In this document: piece by piece, positions 49,316 to 62,104 of the stretch
Position numbering within the stretch: position 1 is the first letter of the stretch
Layout of the letters: every line of letters starts with the position of its first letter
NCBI GenBank assembly: GCA_949825025.1
Contig: OX463778.1
Span: 51,174,829 to 51,238,828, forward strand
DNA from: Siphlonurus alternatus
Lineage: Eukaryota > Arthropoda > Insecta > Ephemeroptera > Siphlonuridae
Length of the DNA stretch: 64,000 nt
Direction: 5' to 3'
Position numbers and translations under genes: made by a program
Notes under the pieces: model-generated
Seen by the model: only the letters and a program-made list of their open reading frames with translations
Told to the model about the DNA's origin: nothing
Database searches by the model: none

Positions 49316-51292
49316 TAATACGTTATCTTTCTGAAGCAAGTGGAGTATGCAAGAATCGAGTGCTTTGGAGGGCAATTTGTAGACGGCCGAGGTAATAATG
49401 CTGCTGGTTTACCCCGTAAAGGGATATGGCGTCATGTTATGTATGTATGCATAATACGTAGTTGGGTACAGTATAATGTTGGGCAATAAACTTCCAGATG
49501 AATCTAAAGAGATGAAATTCATCCATCTGTTTTTAAGAAATCTTAATAAGTATAGAAAAAGAAGGAAAACATACCATGTACTTGAGCTCGTTGAGGTCTC
49601 GGCAGAATCTAAACAGCACTCTGGTGAGCATGTCAACGTAAGCCTTGTACATGTTTAAGGGAATGCTGGGGGGTTTCTGCATCAGCAAGATTTGTAACGA
49701 TTCCTCTGAAACAGTCAATACAAAAGAAAATATAATATTAAGACATATATAAATTCAGGAAACATTGTGACAAATTACTTGCTGCCTTAAAAATATAATA
49801 TAGATAATTATACTGTAACTGTAAAAATTAAAATAAAATATTTTATTCAATGAACACTAGACATTATTAAAAAAATGGTGAACTTCCTTTAAAACTTCAT
49901 CATTTACGAATATTGAATCCTACTTATGATAATGTAATTTTCAAGTTATTATACTTGTGTGGTGTAGCCTCAGGTGTAGGGAGGAAAAATTGGGCAAGGG
50001 GCTCATGATGCTGCATGATTATGAATGGGTGTAGCTTTAAAGTGAAGAGCATAAACAGTGTAGAGCTACGGGGTCCCTGAAGATGTTTTAGTCAATGGGA
50101 ATGAACCTAACTAAACCTCGCTCCAATTGAAGCTATGTTCTACAGAAATTTTCAGAAACATTTCAAATGATGTATTGAAAATAAGCCAAATCTTTTGTCA
50201 TTTACCTTGAGTGTACTGAGGGAAGAAGATCTTGAGAGGCTTGCTGAACCATGTCCTACCGTAGAACTTCTCCCACACTATGTCGCTCATCACAAGCACA
50301 CACACGTTCATGCCCGAGAGCTCACGCAGCCTCAGCAGGGCTGGCAGAGTGTTGTGAGGCATGCTACGCAGGCGTTCTCCTCGCTCCAGAACCTATGAAA
50401 AACATTTAATGTCATTAACAATCTGCTTTTAAATTCCCAGTTTCAACTTTTTTTATGCTTACATAAAATTACAAGACACTTAAAAGACCAAGAAAAATAT
50501 TAGTATAAATATATCAACTTATTTAGAAAATGCCATCTGCATGTAGACTAAAAAATCAAAATGATGATATAAAAAAGATACATGTGCATTAATCTTGACT
50601 TTACACTTATATGTACTATGCATTTACAATAACGAAAGGATTCTCCTTGTTGTCTGGATTTTCTGCAGCCTTCTCCATTACATCAACAAGGTCCATCAAT
50701 GTGATGCATTTTTTGCTGCTAGAATCATCCAGGTACACTTCTGTAATTGAGACATGAATTTTGATTAATGTATAATCATATACAGTATGTACTGTATTAG
50801 TTTTCATTACATGCAGTGACCGGCCCCTTAATATCCAAGATTTGTTTCATTAAACAAATTTACTTGCCTGATATTTTTGCTGCGAGGGGTGCAGCAAGGA
50901 GAGCGGGAGAGTCAAACTCCACACAGTTAACTTGCACATAGTTGAGTCTCAACTCCTTCAGAACTGTAGTGACTACGTGTGTCTTGCCCGTTGCTGTGTG
51001 TCCAAACACAAAGATACTGCTCGGCACTGCACCATTCTGCAGCAGCAAATAAAACAGGTAAAGAATGCTGAACAAATTTAAAAAAACAGTGATTAACAAA
51101 ATAGAATAAAAAATTATTTTTCAATTAAGTTTTCACCAAGCAAACTGAGGTAAAACAATAGAAATTAATATTTTAATTTAGAATACTGGTATGCATACTT
51201 ACTCCACCAAGAAGCCCTAGTAGCAGCTGTGTTTGTTTCTTTCTACCTGGCAGAAGTGCAGGTAGAGAGGCTTGAAGTTTGATGTTGTCCAT
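46914..51292 (-). CDS. ORC5: Origin recognition complex subunit 5
   Basis: Nine minus-strand exons: 51203-51292, 50868-51036, 50628-50740, 50206-50392, 49575-49705, 48978-49105, 48026-48344, 47414-47523 and 46914-46959. They total 1293 nt (430 aa; human ORC5 is 435). ORC5 is an AAA+ subunit of the hexamer that marks replication origins in the nucleus. Visible landmarks: PSSIFVFGHTATGKTH (Walker A, residues 42-49), VNCVEF, the Walker B region FVIVLERGERL, IVWEKF, the winged-helix part LELPYYAKFLLIAAFLASFN, LLVGPKPFNFERLAAI, and the end TVQFNVSKYI. The intron after exon 2 uses a GC donor (CAG|GCAAGT), the only choice that keeps frame with exon 3. Walker B has Glu127 where human ORC5 has Asp. 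Intron 6 carries a MITE. Single-copy housekeeping gene; identification is firm. Confidence 0.95.
48664..48831. mobile_element. MITE in ORC5 intron
   Basis: GGTGGTGTCCCAATACTATT pairs with its near-complement ending GGGACGCCACC. The interior is GC-richer (AAGATGGCCGC). It is about 168 bp between ORC5 exons 6 and 7. Confidence 0.75.
49275..49312. repeat. (AT)n microsatellite
   Basis: About 38 bp of AT repeats in an ORC5 intron. Confidence 0.9.
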
Positions 51293-51833
51293 CCGATCAG
51301 AAAGCAGTTGGGCACTTGGAACCACGGATAAGAACTACTGTACAAAATTAATCCTCCTTAAATCTTGATGAAGCTCTGTGTACAGTACAATGGAGCCGAT
51401 GGAGCTTACAGAAGAATGGATTTTTTTTTATTATTAAACTAGAAAAAAAAAAAATATTGTAGATAGTATTCTGTATTGTATATTGCAGCTTAAATAAAAG
51501 TGGAGGATTCAAGGCTCACTGAAAATACGAGGCAGCTTCTCAGTTCTCATTTCTCATCTCATCTCAGCACTCAACTCAGCTGATTTCAGAACTTTTCCCG
51601 CGCGTTTTAAAATAGCGCGAAAAGGACCAAACTTTTTAAAGCGTTGGTAACTATAAGCACAGGTGGTGCTATATATATTATAGGATAAATCTTCTACAAT
51701 CCTAATATATTATATATAAGCAAAACCATATTGTGTAAAATGGAACGCCACGAGCAATTCAAAAACTATTAATTACACCAAACTCATCAAGGATATAAGG
51801 ATATAATATATTATATATTATAATTATAATTAT

Positions 51834-52532
51834 ATGCTGTTCAATAGATCTGTTAATACTAAGACACAATTTGAATCATTGACAAATATCAAACTGGTCT
51901 CAAACTGTAAATATCTTGGAATAATAATTGATGACAAATTGTCCTGGCAAACACATATTGCTGACCTAAATAAGAAACTGGCCAAAACTAATTTTGCAAT
52001 GAATCAATTACGAAAAGTGTGTAATTTAGAAACGTTAAAAAAAGTATACTATGGCTATGTGTATTCTATTATTACCTATGGAGTTCTATTGTGGGGTTCA
52101 TCTGCCCATGCTGACAGTGTTTTTGTTTGCCAAAAAAAAATTATTAGAAGTATGATTCAAGCAAAAGCCAGACAAAGTTGTAAAAAAATATGGGAGCAAC
52201 TTAATATATTGAATTTTCCAAGTATTTGTATTTTTTTTATGATAATGTATGTTAAAAGAAACTATTCTATGTTTGAAATTAATAGAAATATTACTGGACA
52301 TAATACTAGGCAGTCAAACCTAATCCATAAAAAATATGGAGCTTACGAGCAAACTAAAAGAGATTATTTCCTTCTGAGCTCGTTATTGTATAATAAACTT
52401 CCTGATTTTTTAAAACAAATTGAAAGTATATCAATTTTTAAGACACAATTGTTTACTTATCTTATTAAAAAGAATTGTTATTCTATTCACAAGAAAAATA
52501 TTAATAATGAACGTGTCAATTCTTATTTCTGA
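51834..52532 (+). CDS. 5'-truncated LINE: C-terminal reverse-transcriptase ORF
   Basis: A 232-codon open frame without interruption. It begins inside the polymerase (NCKYLGIIIDDKLSWQTHI), continues through YSIITYGVLLWGSS and CQKKIIRSM, and ends with GHNTRQSNLIH and LPDFLKQIESISIFK, the usual C-terminal pattern of Jockey/CR1-like LINEs. Catalytic motifs (palm F/YxDD) and endonuclease are absent through 5' truncation. A 160-nt 3' UTR ends in (AAAT)n at 52675-52694. The intact frame suggests a recent insertion. It lies 540 bp upstream of ORC5. Confidence 0.82.
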   Translation: MLFNRSVNTKTQFESLTNIKLVSNCKYLGIIIDDKLSWQTHIADLNKKLAKTNFAMNQLRKVCNLETLKKVYYGYVYSIITYGVLLWGSSAHADSVFVCQKKIIRSMIQAKARQSCKKIWEQLNILNFPSICIFFMIMYVKRNYSMFEINRNITGHNTRQSNLIHKKYGAYEQTKRDYFLLSSLLYNKLPDFLKQIESISIFKTQLFTYLIKKNCYSIHKKNINNERVNSYF

Positions 52533-52672
52533 TAATCTTTGTTTTATATATATTGGAATTATTTGTATATTATAAATTGTATGTATGTATTGTTTTACTA
52601 ATTTCTTTTTGTGTTTTCAGATATTAAATAACTGTATAATGTAGTCACAATGTACCAACTGGTATTTAATGT

Positions 52673-52696
52673 GAATAAATAAATAAATAAATAAAT
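52673..52696 (+). repeat. (AAAT)n tail of the LINE
   Basis: Tetranucleotide run directly after the 3' UTR, as in CR1/L2-type LINE ends. Confidence 0.7.
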
Positions 52697-53642
52697 TGAA
52701 ACACTTGAAACCAATTTGAAACACTTAATTGCTTTGGAAATATATTTATGCAAAAAAAAAAAAAAAAAAAGTACAAAAGGATCCGAAACAGCATGATCGA
52801 ATTTCTTATTTCTGCATGCTATTAAAATATATTAGATTAATTATATATTATATAATTTATATGATAGGTAGGCACATATATCGATCATATTGCATATATA
52901 TATATATTGATTAATAATGTTTCGTTTTTTTTTAATTTAAATTTTAACTGGACCGTTAATTAATTTTTGTCACATTTAACTTATGCAAAAAGCGATATGC
53001 GAGTGATATACAAGTGATATACTGTATTATATCTTAATCAAAGAGCCATGATGACGACCTCGGCCCCCTCTCCCCCTCTGTTAGAAATTTTTCAGGGTTT
53101 AGCATGCAATGAACATATAGGTATCGAATTCCGCTTTTTTTATTAACATTGATCGATCTTAATTATAATATATGATGACTCCACTAATTTAAATTAAACC
53201 AATCGCCTCCCATTTGATTTTGTTGGCATTAATTTCGTTATATCATTCCTCACATAATATATAACATTATATATTAATTTATTCAAAGTATATATAAGTA
53301 TTATAAAACGCGCAGCACATGCAGTAAAAAAGAATATCGATATCGTCCATTCTTTGTTTATTGAAGTAAATGACGACGCGCGCATATAATAAATTAATAT
53401 ACAGGGCATTTGATGCGAATAATTAAATATAATATTAAAAATGTTGAAACGAAATTTAATTAAAAAGGACTTTTATTCAGAGTCAAAGCATTTTTTAGTG
53501 CTAAATTCCCTGAAAACATAATCAGGAACTCTTAATATAAGTATATATAAAATATATAATTATGTATTATTGTGTACATTTTAGTTTTCTGTTTAATTAA
53601 TTAAAATAAATTTAAAAAATAGATTTTAATTTATTTATCAAA
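52697..53642. other. AT-rich intergenic DNA
   Basis: No exon, RNA or recurrent repeat recognised. Confidence 0.3.
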
Positions 53643-53761
53643 CACTATACGTTTACATGACGGTGTTTAATGCGTATTCGTTGACGACGCCTCATAAGAA
53701 TAACATTATCCTTCGTCAACGAATACGCATTAATTAAACGCCGTCATGTAAACGTATAGTG
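53643..53761. mobile_element. Palindromic MITE of about 119 bp
   Basis: CACTATACGTTTACATGACG and its complement close the element. The inner arms AATGCGTATTCGTTGACGA pair across a loop at about 53692-53710. Confidence 0.8.
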
Positions 53762-53802
53762 ATAGTAATAAATTAAATCATGTAATAGGTATATATATAT
53801 GA

Positions 53803-53836
<34 letters not shown>

Positions 53837-53839
53837 TAA

Positions 53840-54235
53840 TTGGCACCAAAGCCCGAATTCGGGCAAAGCCCGAAAAAATGCACACATCTAGGTGTGCCCC
53901 TAGCGATTTGAGCAAAGCCCGAAATTAACAAATATTTCGGACTTTGCTCATTTAAATTTGATCATTTCTAGAAGTGCTCAAATCAAAAAAAGCAAACCCC
54001 GACGAGAAGTTTTATTTCGGGCTTTGCTCATTTAAATTTGATCATTTCTAGAAGCTAGTGCTCAAATCGGAAAAAGCAAACCCCGACGAGAAGTTTTATT
54101 TCGGGGTTTGCTCATTTAAATTTGATCATTTCTAGAAGTGCTCAACTCGAAAAATGCAAACCCCGACGAGAAGTTTTATTTCGGGCTTCGCTCACTGTTT
54201 TGATCATTTCTAGAAGTGCTCAAAGCAAAATGAAA
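53840..54235. repeat. Minisatellite with units of about 80-85 bp
   Basis: Four units are built of TTTGATCATTTCTAGAAGTG, CTCAAATCGAAAAAGCAAAC and CCCGACGAGAAGTTTTATTT. A leading partial unit starts GGCACCAAAGCCCGAATTCG, close to the arm of the palindrome at 2093. Confidence 0.85.
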
Positions 54236-54586
54236 AATAATAATTAGAAATTGTGCCGTATTATAGTAATAATTTGTAATAAATAAGAAAACAATGAAAT
54301 ATTGTGAATTTAATAATATTTTAATTACATCATTTTTTATTTACTTGACAAAAATACAAATTTAACATTTTAGCATAGCGCATTTTTTTATTAAAACATT
54401 TCTTTCTGAATTATTCAAGTCATACTGAGAAATTCGATTTTGTCACAATTTTTATATTAATATTGTATGTTAGTTAATTTAAATATTTTTTTTTACAGCT
54501 CATATATTATAAAATCATTTTAACTTAATTTATAGAACTTGCTAAGAAGCAAAGAGCTCCTCAAGATAGTACCAAACCTACCAATT

Positions 54587-54753
<167 letters not shown>

Positions 54754-54850
54754 CACAACGGACTCACATGTATTACAAATTTTTTTACGATTTACTTGAA
54801 TATTAATAATTTTTTATTTAAACTTCATAGATTGTAAAGAGACACGTCAA

Positions 54851-55181
54851 CATAATAGAGTATTGTCCGCAATTTTTTTTATTGCAGAAATGGATAGAGG
54901 GTGCAAAGTTATGCTACCCTGATTTTTTTCAGATTTTTTAGTGTCCGGGAACTATTTTTAAAAAATTATTAAAAGTCCTTTTCATGACGTCACGAGACGC
55001 CGCTCCTTAAGAAAAAGATAGGACTTGCCGCCGCGTGACGTCACAAAAAGGACTTTCAATAATTTTTTAAAAATAGTTCCAGGTGTCAAAAAAATCTGAA
55101 AAAAATCAGGGTTGCAGCATAACTTTGCACCCTCTATTCATTTCTGCAATAAAAAAAATTGAGGACAATACTCCATTATAG
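54851..55181. mobile_element. Foldback MITE, family A (copy 6)
   Basis: The left arm has GCAGAAATGGATAGAGGGTG and the right arm its complement. The interior (CATGACGTCACGAGACGCCG) is the same as copy 5 in inverted orientation. Confidence 0.88.
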
Positions 55182-56092
55182 AAGCAAAAAAATATTATAA
55201 ATAAACGCAAATAAAAAAGAAAACAAACTAACTAACTACACGGCAAGGATACATAATTTCACAATATTTACAGAATGACATTAAATATAATATAAATGAG
55301 TATTCTATCATTTATATATTATATTATTATCATATTTATGTATATATTTAAAGGCCGAAATATTCAATGTGACGAAAAAGGCATAATATATAAATATACA
55401 AGATTTATTAGTTTTTAAAATTCGTGAGAGGGATGTCTTTAAAATGAAAGAAATTATAGGTAATAATAAAGACTTAATTGCATGAGTATATAAGAGCAAT
55501 ATACCGTTTACTTAATTCTCCTCAAAAAAATAAGTATTATATTATTATACACATGCCAGTAATTTAAACTATATATAATACAAATTAATTCAGTTTTACA
55601 TCTTATACAAAATTCTGCGTTATTAAAATTTAAAAAATATCCATCACTTAGACTATATAGCCTGCATGATATTTATTTATTATATATGAATGCCATGAAT
55701 GGAGTCTGGCAGTCGATCATGTGTCAAACCACGGTACGTGTGGGTATAATTATTTTGTCATGAAGCACAGCCCTGCATGCTCTATAAAAATCTAGTTTCA
55801 AACATTATAATTACTATATAATTAATTACTTTAAAGAATCTAACTGTTGGCAGTATGCATGCAAGACGTGATTTGAGTACAACTTTTAAAAAATTATGTC
55901 TCTCATATTTGACAGTAAAAATATTTTATGGATCCAGAGAATATTTGTGATCGTATACTTTTATGGTATATAATATTCTGTTATTCATTGAAGGGGGGAT
56001 GTTTTCTGCATGTCAATCAACAGTATTAAAAATACACTACTATATAATATATAAAGGGAGGAGGCCTTGTGGGGTGCAACTATTAAAAAAAT
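55182..56092. other. AT-rich intergenic DNA
   Basis: No feature seen. Confidence 0.3.
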
Positions 56093-56249
56093 GGGCGCAA
56101 TTCACGGAGCAGTTAGCCAGGTTTCTAACCACGTTTAGCTTAACCACGTTTAACTAGGTGGTTTAACACGTCAAACATGTATAGTTAAACGTGGTTAAGC
56201 TAAACGTGCATGGTTAGAAACCTGGCTAACTGCTTCGTGAATTGCACTC
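56093..56249. mobile_element. MITE with GGGCGCAATTCACGGAGC ends (copy 2)
   Basis: AGTTAGCCAGGTTTCTAACC opens the arm after the terminus and is repeated inverted at the right end. Interior words TTAAACGTGGTTAAGC as in the copy at 30660. Confidence 0.85.
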
Positions 56250-56368
56250 AATACTAATAACTCCTAGGCTAGCTCCCACGTCTTTCAAAGTCTTCTAACT
56301 TCCCCACTTTTCATCAAATCTGTAAAAAAAAAAAATAAATAAATAAATAAAAAAAAATCCAGCAGAGT

Positions 56369-59300
56369 TTAAGTTTTGAGCGCAGGCATGAAATCCGGCA
56401 GTACGAGGCGCACTGAGTTACGCAGGGCTTCTTTCTTCCGCTCTGCACGCCGCTCCGTGTCGCGAGCCTCTCGCAGTCTCCGCCAAGCCGCTAGACTCTG
56501 GGTCAACACGCGTCTGAGAAAGAGTTAAGGTGTTAAGGTCAAAGGTTGATTGTATATGAAAAAAAAAAAAAATTATATATCTTTAGTCCATTTCTTTAAT
56601 TTTTTTAATCATATATTTTAAATTAAAGGCTTCAGATTGATTTTTTATGCATTGTAATGACAATGAATTCAAACCATCATTATTGAATTTACTAATTGCT
56701 AATTAGTTATGTCTCGAATTGGGAATGTGTCCTTTTATTTCTTTTATTTTATGTAATATATACTACAGAAGAACTTCAATTATTGTTTCTTATACTTATA
56801 GATTCAAATCAATGATTGTTACAAATTATAATGAAGGACAGTGAAATATTATTTACATTCCCACATTTAATTTTAAGGGGATGTCTCCTACCGTTGGTGG
56901 TGCTCTCGCGCCTGCTCCATCAGTCCACACAGGGTGAGGTAGCGGGCCTGCGTGAAGCCGCGCCACCTCTTGAAGGCCTGCATCTCCGTCATCAACTGGT
57001 GGAAGTCATCTGCCACCTGCCGGTCACGCCGTGCCGCCAACCCCAGCTGTAATAGCCCATATTTATCTTTATTATATTAACTCAATTAAAAATTTTTTTT
57101 TTCATCTGGAGCTGCAGTTAACTCATAATAATTTTAACAATGCAATAATCGGCACATAATTAGGTCATGAACGAAGGAACGAAATTATATAGTTATTAAC
57201 ATTATATTATTAATTAGTTAATTAATTAGAAATCAATTGCCAGAGCACACACCATGATAAAAAAAAATAATAATAAAATGAAGCAACAAAGTGTGGAAAG
57301 AAGCTAAAAAAAACAACATAAAATTGGTATCATGCATGGAGTCATGGTGACAGAAATTATAATAATACACTGCATTTTGATGTATTTTTGTGTCCTAAGG
57401 GTAAGGTAACACGCCCAATGTCTCCCTCACATATATGAAAATTATGAAAAAAAAATTAAAATGTTATCTTTTAATATCTAGGAGATGTTGAGGAGAATAT
57501 TTTAATTTTTTTTTTTTCATTATTTTCATGTCAGGGATTTTTTTAACATTGCATGGGCTTGTTACCTTTTCCTTAAACTAATACTTTTAAACTTGATTTT
57601 TTTTAACATTTCTATATTTTCTATATTATTTAAAAATTATTTATAAATTAATTTTATAAAAATACATAAAATACATATTTAAAGTTCTTAAAAATATAAT
57701 AATTATAAATATACATTACCCAATGAACAATATGACGTCACGTAACTACTATATTGTACGACTTGAAATAATGTTGAATTTTATTTCACTTTTCGGACTT
57801 TTACCTTTGCCGGTGTTCGATGTAATCCTTCTGTGTGTAGTATGTTAATTGCGATGGTCACTTAGTGTTCGTGCACGTCACTAACACTTGAATGTACTAC
57901 ACATATCACTACGTTTCGAGAGTCAACTAGCTGCTCTCTTCCTCAGGTGTCGTGCACGAACACTAAGTGACCATCGCAACATACTACACACAGAAGGGTG
58001 AAAAGTGAAATGAAATTCAATATGAATATCCTTTGCACGAAAAAGTTATTTACTAATATTGAAATAATGTAATAGAAAAATCGCACTTCGTATATATAAT
58101 ATATATAGTCGCTCTCCCCTGCCCCAGTATTAATTAAAATTTATATAACTATCCCGTCTAGTATTTAATAAAATATATAAAATATTGGCTATCAAATTAA
58201 TTTGTGATTTTTATTATATATATATCACTGATGAATACATTGCATGAATGAATAGTGTAAAGAAATCATAATATTATTATAATTATAAACTTAACTTTAC
58301 GTAATCATTTTATATAATTATATTTTATATATTCTATTTAATTTTAACTCAATTTTAATTAAGAAACTAAATTAATATGAATATATGAAACATTTTTTAA
58401 ATCCAAATAATTATATTCTAGCATTTCTGAATACAGATGTTCTTACCTCTCTCCAGGTGTCCCAAGCCCTCCTGAGGACGAACAAGTGATATTGCTCTCT
58501 TGCAGCGTGCAGTTTCGTCTCTTGGGCGGACTCATTGACAAGGCGCCACGCCACCACCGCTCTCGCTAGCGTACGTTCACAGAAGTGCAGCTCAGCAGCC
58601 AGTAACAATGTGTCACGATATTTCAATAATTTCTTGAATACCTCAAAACCCACTCTCAGTCTTCTGCGCTGACAGAATTTTATTGCACTTTGCTCAAGAG
58701 CTCGCATACGTGCTTGTTCTTGAATCTGGCTCACTCTTAATTCATATTCCAACCTTTTCTGCTCAGCAAGTTGCGCTTTACTCTCGCGTTCCCTCTCTTC
58801 TCGAATTTTTTGTTGCTCCAAGATTCTTAGTTTAGTTTTTTCTCTTAACTCTTCTTTCCTTTTTTGTCTTTCTCTGTGCCTTTCTTCCATTTGTACGAGA
58901 AATGATGGCTTCGATTTATTGTAATTTTTATCGAATATGGAAGGAAATGTTGATTTCAAGTAATTTAATTTTCTTTGCATGGGTAATGTTACCTCTTGAA
59001 GACTCTTTTCTAAATAAATTTGTGACTGTTGCACTGACCTTTCATTAGCTAATTTAATTTGTTCCAATTTCAGTTCATTTATAATTTTTTGTTGCTCTTT
59101 CAATTTATTTTTCTGCTTAGCTACAATTTTTTCTAATGATATTTGTTCACTTTTGGATAATGCAGTTTGCATTTTATTGCTATCTAGTTGTATTTTACTG
59201 CATTTCTTTTTTATTTTAGCATCTGGTAGATAAGGGCAAACTAATTTATTTTCACGTTTCCATCTTTGACTTTCGATCGTTGCATTCAAAGCCATTTCTG

Positions 59301-59972
59301 ATACGAAGTTATCAATTTTTGAAATTCTATCACCATTTTTCTCTACGATTGACTTCTTAATTTTATTTGTTTTTACGACTTCACGCCAGGATTTCCATGA
59401 GTTTTTAAGTGTTTTAAATTTTTCAGTTTTTTTAATACTGTTTTCTTCGCCAATTGAAGCTTCAAATATGTGTAAATTATTTTCGTAGCACATATTATCG
59501 CACACAGGAGGTAGTGTATTGCATTCTGAAGTAGCCTGATTTATTTTCAACCCTCCAAAAATTGTAGCCCATGACGTTGAAAGCATTGCATTCTTTTCTT
59601 CATCATTTGCAAGAACATTCTTTTCCATTTTTTTAGTTTTTAGTTGAAACTGAGGGCCAATTTTGCTAGTGACAATTTGTGGCGTATGATCTTCTCTGTG
59701 ATCAGATTTAATTGAAGATTTACCATCGACATAACTGCTGCTTTTAACACGTCGTTTAAATGCGCAAGTTGGCGATGGTTTGTTTGGATTGATGGGATAA
59801 TCTTGAACAAAATCAATTCGTGATGATTTTGCAAGTTCCATTTTGAACCGTTCTAGATCTTTTTCGTACGCTCTATTTTTGTATTTAATTTCTTTTTCCT
59901 TTAATTCTTCATGAGTTACTAACCTAAAAATAGAAACAATTAAAAATTAAAGGTTAATTAATATTACATAAA

Positions 59973-60004
<32 letters not shown>

Positions 60005-60262
60005 CAAATCATGTATATAAAAATTAAATATCATTGAGGATTCAAAATACACAATATCTCGATCATTACAAATACGACAGGTCGGCTAAAATGCATACAG
60101 CAATAAATAATATGCTTTGAGCTATAGCTTAAATTGTCGGCCGCATCGTCATTTTTTAATTTTTTGAAATATTCATTATATAGGCTTTTACCTTTTAGCT
60201 TCACTTAAAATTTCGTTTCTTGAAAATGATCCTGCATTGATACTTTTTGTATGCTTTGCAGC
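56369..60262 (-). CDS. Large coiled-coil protein with Trp-containing helical repeats (CCDC191/SFI1-like), 5' incomplete
   Basis: Four minus-strand exons: 60192-60262, 58447-59923, 56892-57046 and 56369-56513. Their frames join without leftover bases (1848 nt, 615 aa, stop TAA at 56369). Upstream exons lie beyond the window or were not found. The large exon is Lys/Asn/Ser-rich and then has a long highly charged helix (RHRERQKRKEELREKTKLRI). Trp repeats follow: SWKSWREVV, AVVAWRLVNE, RRAWDTWREV, AFKRWRGFTQ and SLAAWRRLRE. This pattern resembles the calmodulin/centrin-binding repeats of SFI1 and the C-terminus of CCDC191. A centrosomal or ciliary role is a guess from that resemblance. The last ~50 residues end VRLVLPDFMPALKT. 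An internal Met-start at 59841 is not the true start, because splicing extends the frame upstream. Confidence 0.72.
57397..57575. mobile_element. Short foldback element related to the TTAA family
   Basis: GGGTAAGGTAACACGCCCAATG on the left against CATGGGCTTGTTACCTTTTC on the right, with CTAA/TTAA at the borders. It is about half the length of the copy at 42835, and lies in an intron of the coiled-coil gene. Confidence 0.65.
57771..58024. mobile_element. Foldback element in coiled-coil gene intron
   Basis: TGTGTGTAGTATGTT and GCGATGGTCACTTAGTGTTC are repeated inverted at about 57955-58000. The outer arms TTGAATTTTATTTCACTTTT also pair. Confidence 0.8.
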
Positions 60263-60441
60263 CTGCAATTAAAGAATAAAATTTAATGCACATGCAGATG
60301 CCTCAGATCTGAATCTGAGATATTATAATATTATATATATATATATATAATATTATAATATTATGTATATATATGGTACGATTGAATGCCACATGCACAT
60401 ATATATATATATATTATATATAAAATAAATTTTTTATATAT

Positions 60442-60646
60442 ATTATTATTATTATTAGTCTTTTATTAAACACAGAAAGTGTACATATTAACAGCACTAG
60501 AAACATACATTATAGAAAAACATTACAATAGAACACATAAAACATACATACAAAACATATATAATAGTTACAGAATAATAGAACAATAGAAAATGATAAT
60601 AAAACAATATAAAATAAAATAACAGATGATACTAACAGCCTGTTAC
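60442..60646 (-). repeat. Probable 3' end of a retroelement on the minus strand
   Basis: Read on the minus strand, an AATAAA (60462-60467) is followed by (AAT)n at 60442-60458. This is the usual layout of a LINE-type 3' terminus. Its upstream part would continue beyond the hAT-like insertion, at 63600 and higher. Confidence 0.45.
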
Positions 60647-61737
60647 ATCAAAACAGGGTCGGACTGGGGTCAAAAGGCCTACTGAGCAATGAAAGGCGGG
60701 GGCCTCACACCATGGGGGGTTTGGGGGGCGGAGCCCCCCAAGCAGCCCGCCGCAGGCGCGATTTTTTTCAAAAAAGGGGCGTGGCTCGCTTATCTTTTTT
60801 AATACAAAAGTGTCTAAACATCGCGAGATTTTATATTATTTTTTTTATGAATTTTTGGAGTCTAAGGAAAAATTAATTGAAACCTTTTTTGGTGATAACA
60901 CTGATAACGCGAGTCATATTTACTATATTTTTTTTTCTTTTACCTATTTTTTTTTTTTTTTTAATTGTGGAGTTTTGCAAGTATAAAGTCCCAATTGTAA
61001 CCTTATTGGAACATTTTTCTATGTGACTTTGGGTAAAAAAAAAATGCACAATTAGGAAAATAACCTTATCAAATTATTGTGGAACATAAAATTATACCAA
61101 AATAAAATTCTAGTAATGTACCCGAATATGTAAAAAAATTTTTTTTTCAAAATTTGATTTTCAATAAAGATTACTACTCTTGGATTCACAAGTTAATTGA
61201 GTCACCTAACTTTGGAGTGTTAAATTGTAGCTCTGCGGGTTTCAATAAGCCCAGAATATTGTAAAAAAAATTACTGACACACAGCAAATTTATTTCTTAA
61301 TTTTTAGTAGTAAAATTTTTACGTTTTTGAAACAAAAATTTTAATTTCTGTGATTTTTTCGACAGAACAACCTAGGATTCTTTCAATGGATTTTCATGAC
61401 TTTCCCGATTTGCGTACGTGCATGGCACTTAAAATTTCATATAAAATTAACAAAACATATGTTATGACACTGAAATATTTAAAATAAATTAATGAAAATA
61501 TTTACATTGCGATAAAAATAGTTAAATTGTCCTAATTTGAAAATTTAATTTTGAATTAAATAAAAAGTGAGAAGTGTATCTTTTCCATAGGGAAACTTTT
61601 TTCTGGAAAAACAATCATTGCATCTAACGCAAAATAATATTTGACAACAAAAATATTTGCTGGGATACATTTTTTATTCAAAGCTTCATCAATTTTAAAA
61701 TAATTGTGTATAGTTTTAGCCAGCGTTGAACAGTTAA

Positions 61738-62104
61738 GGTAGAGATAATATGGATCAGCTGGCCCAATGCTAAAAAAATCCCATTCATAAAAATTATGAA
61801 AAAAATTTATAATGTTCTCCTTAACATACCTTATCAGTAGGTAAAATATCAGGTATACAAAAACGAGCTAGTTTTTTAGTTATTAATTTTTAAAGTTGAC
61901 TAATTTAACATGGAAGTTCCGTTTCTCCATGTTAAATTAGTCAACTTTAAAAATTAATAACTCGAAAACTATAGCTCGTTTTTGTATACCTGATATTTCA
62001 CCTACTGATAGGGGATGTAGAGGAGAATATTTTAAATTTTTTTCATAATTTTTATGAATGGGATTTTTTTAGCATTGGGCCAGCTGATCCATATTATCTC
62101 TACC
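61738..62104. mobile_element. TTAA-flanked foldback element (copy 2), nested
   Basis: GGTAGAGATAATATGGATCA and complement, TTAA at 61734-61737 and 62105-62108. Close relative of the copy at 6084 (similar arms and length, 367 against 365 bp). Confidence 0.88.

Noticed and set aside
53840..54235. Regularly spaced repeats that resemble a CRISPR array
   Set aside because: The units are contiguous with no unique spacers, and the host is eukaryotic; it is a minisatellite.
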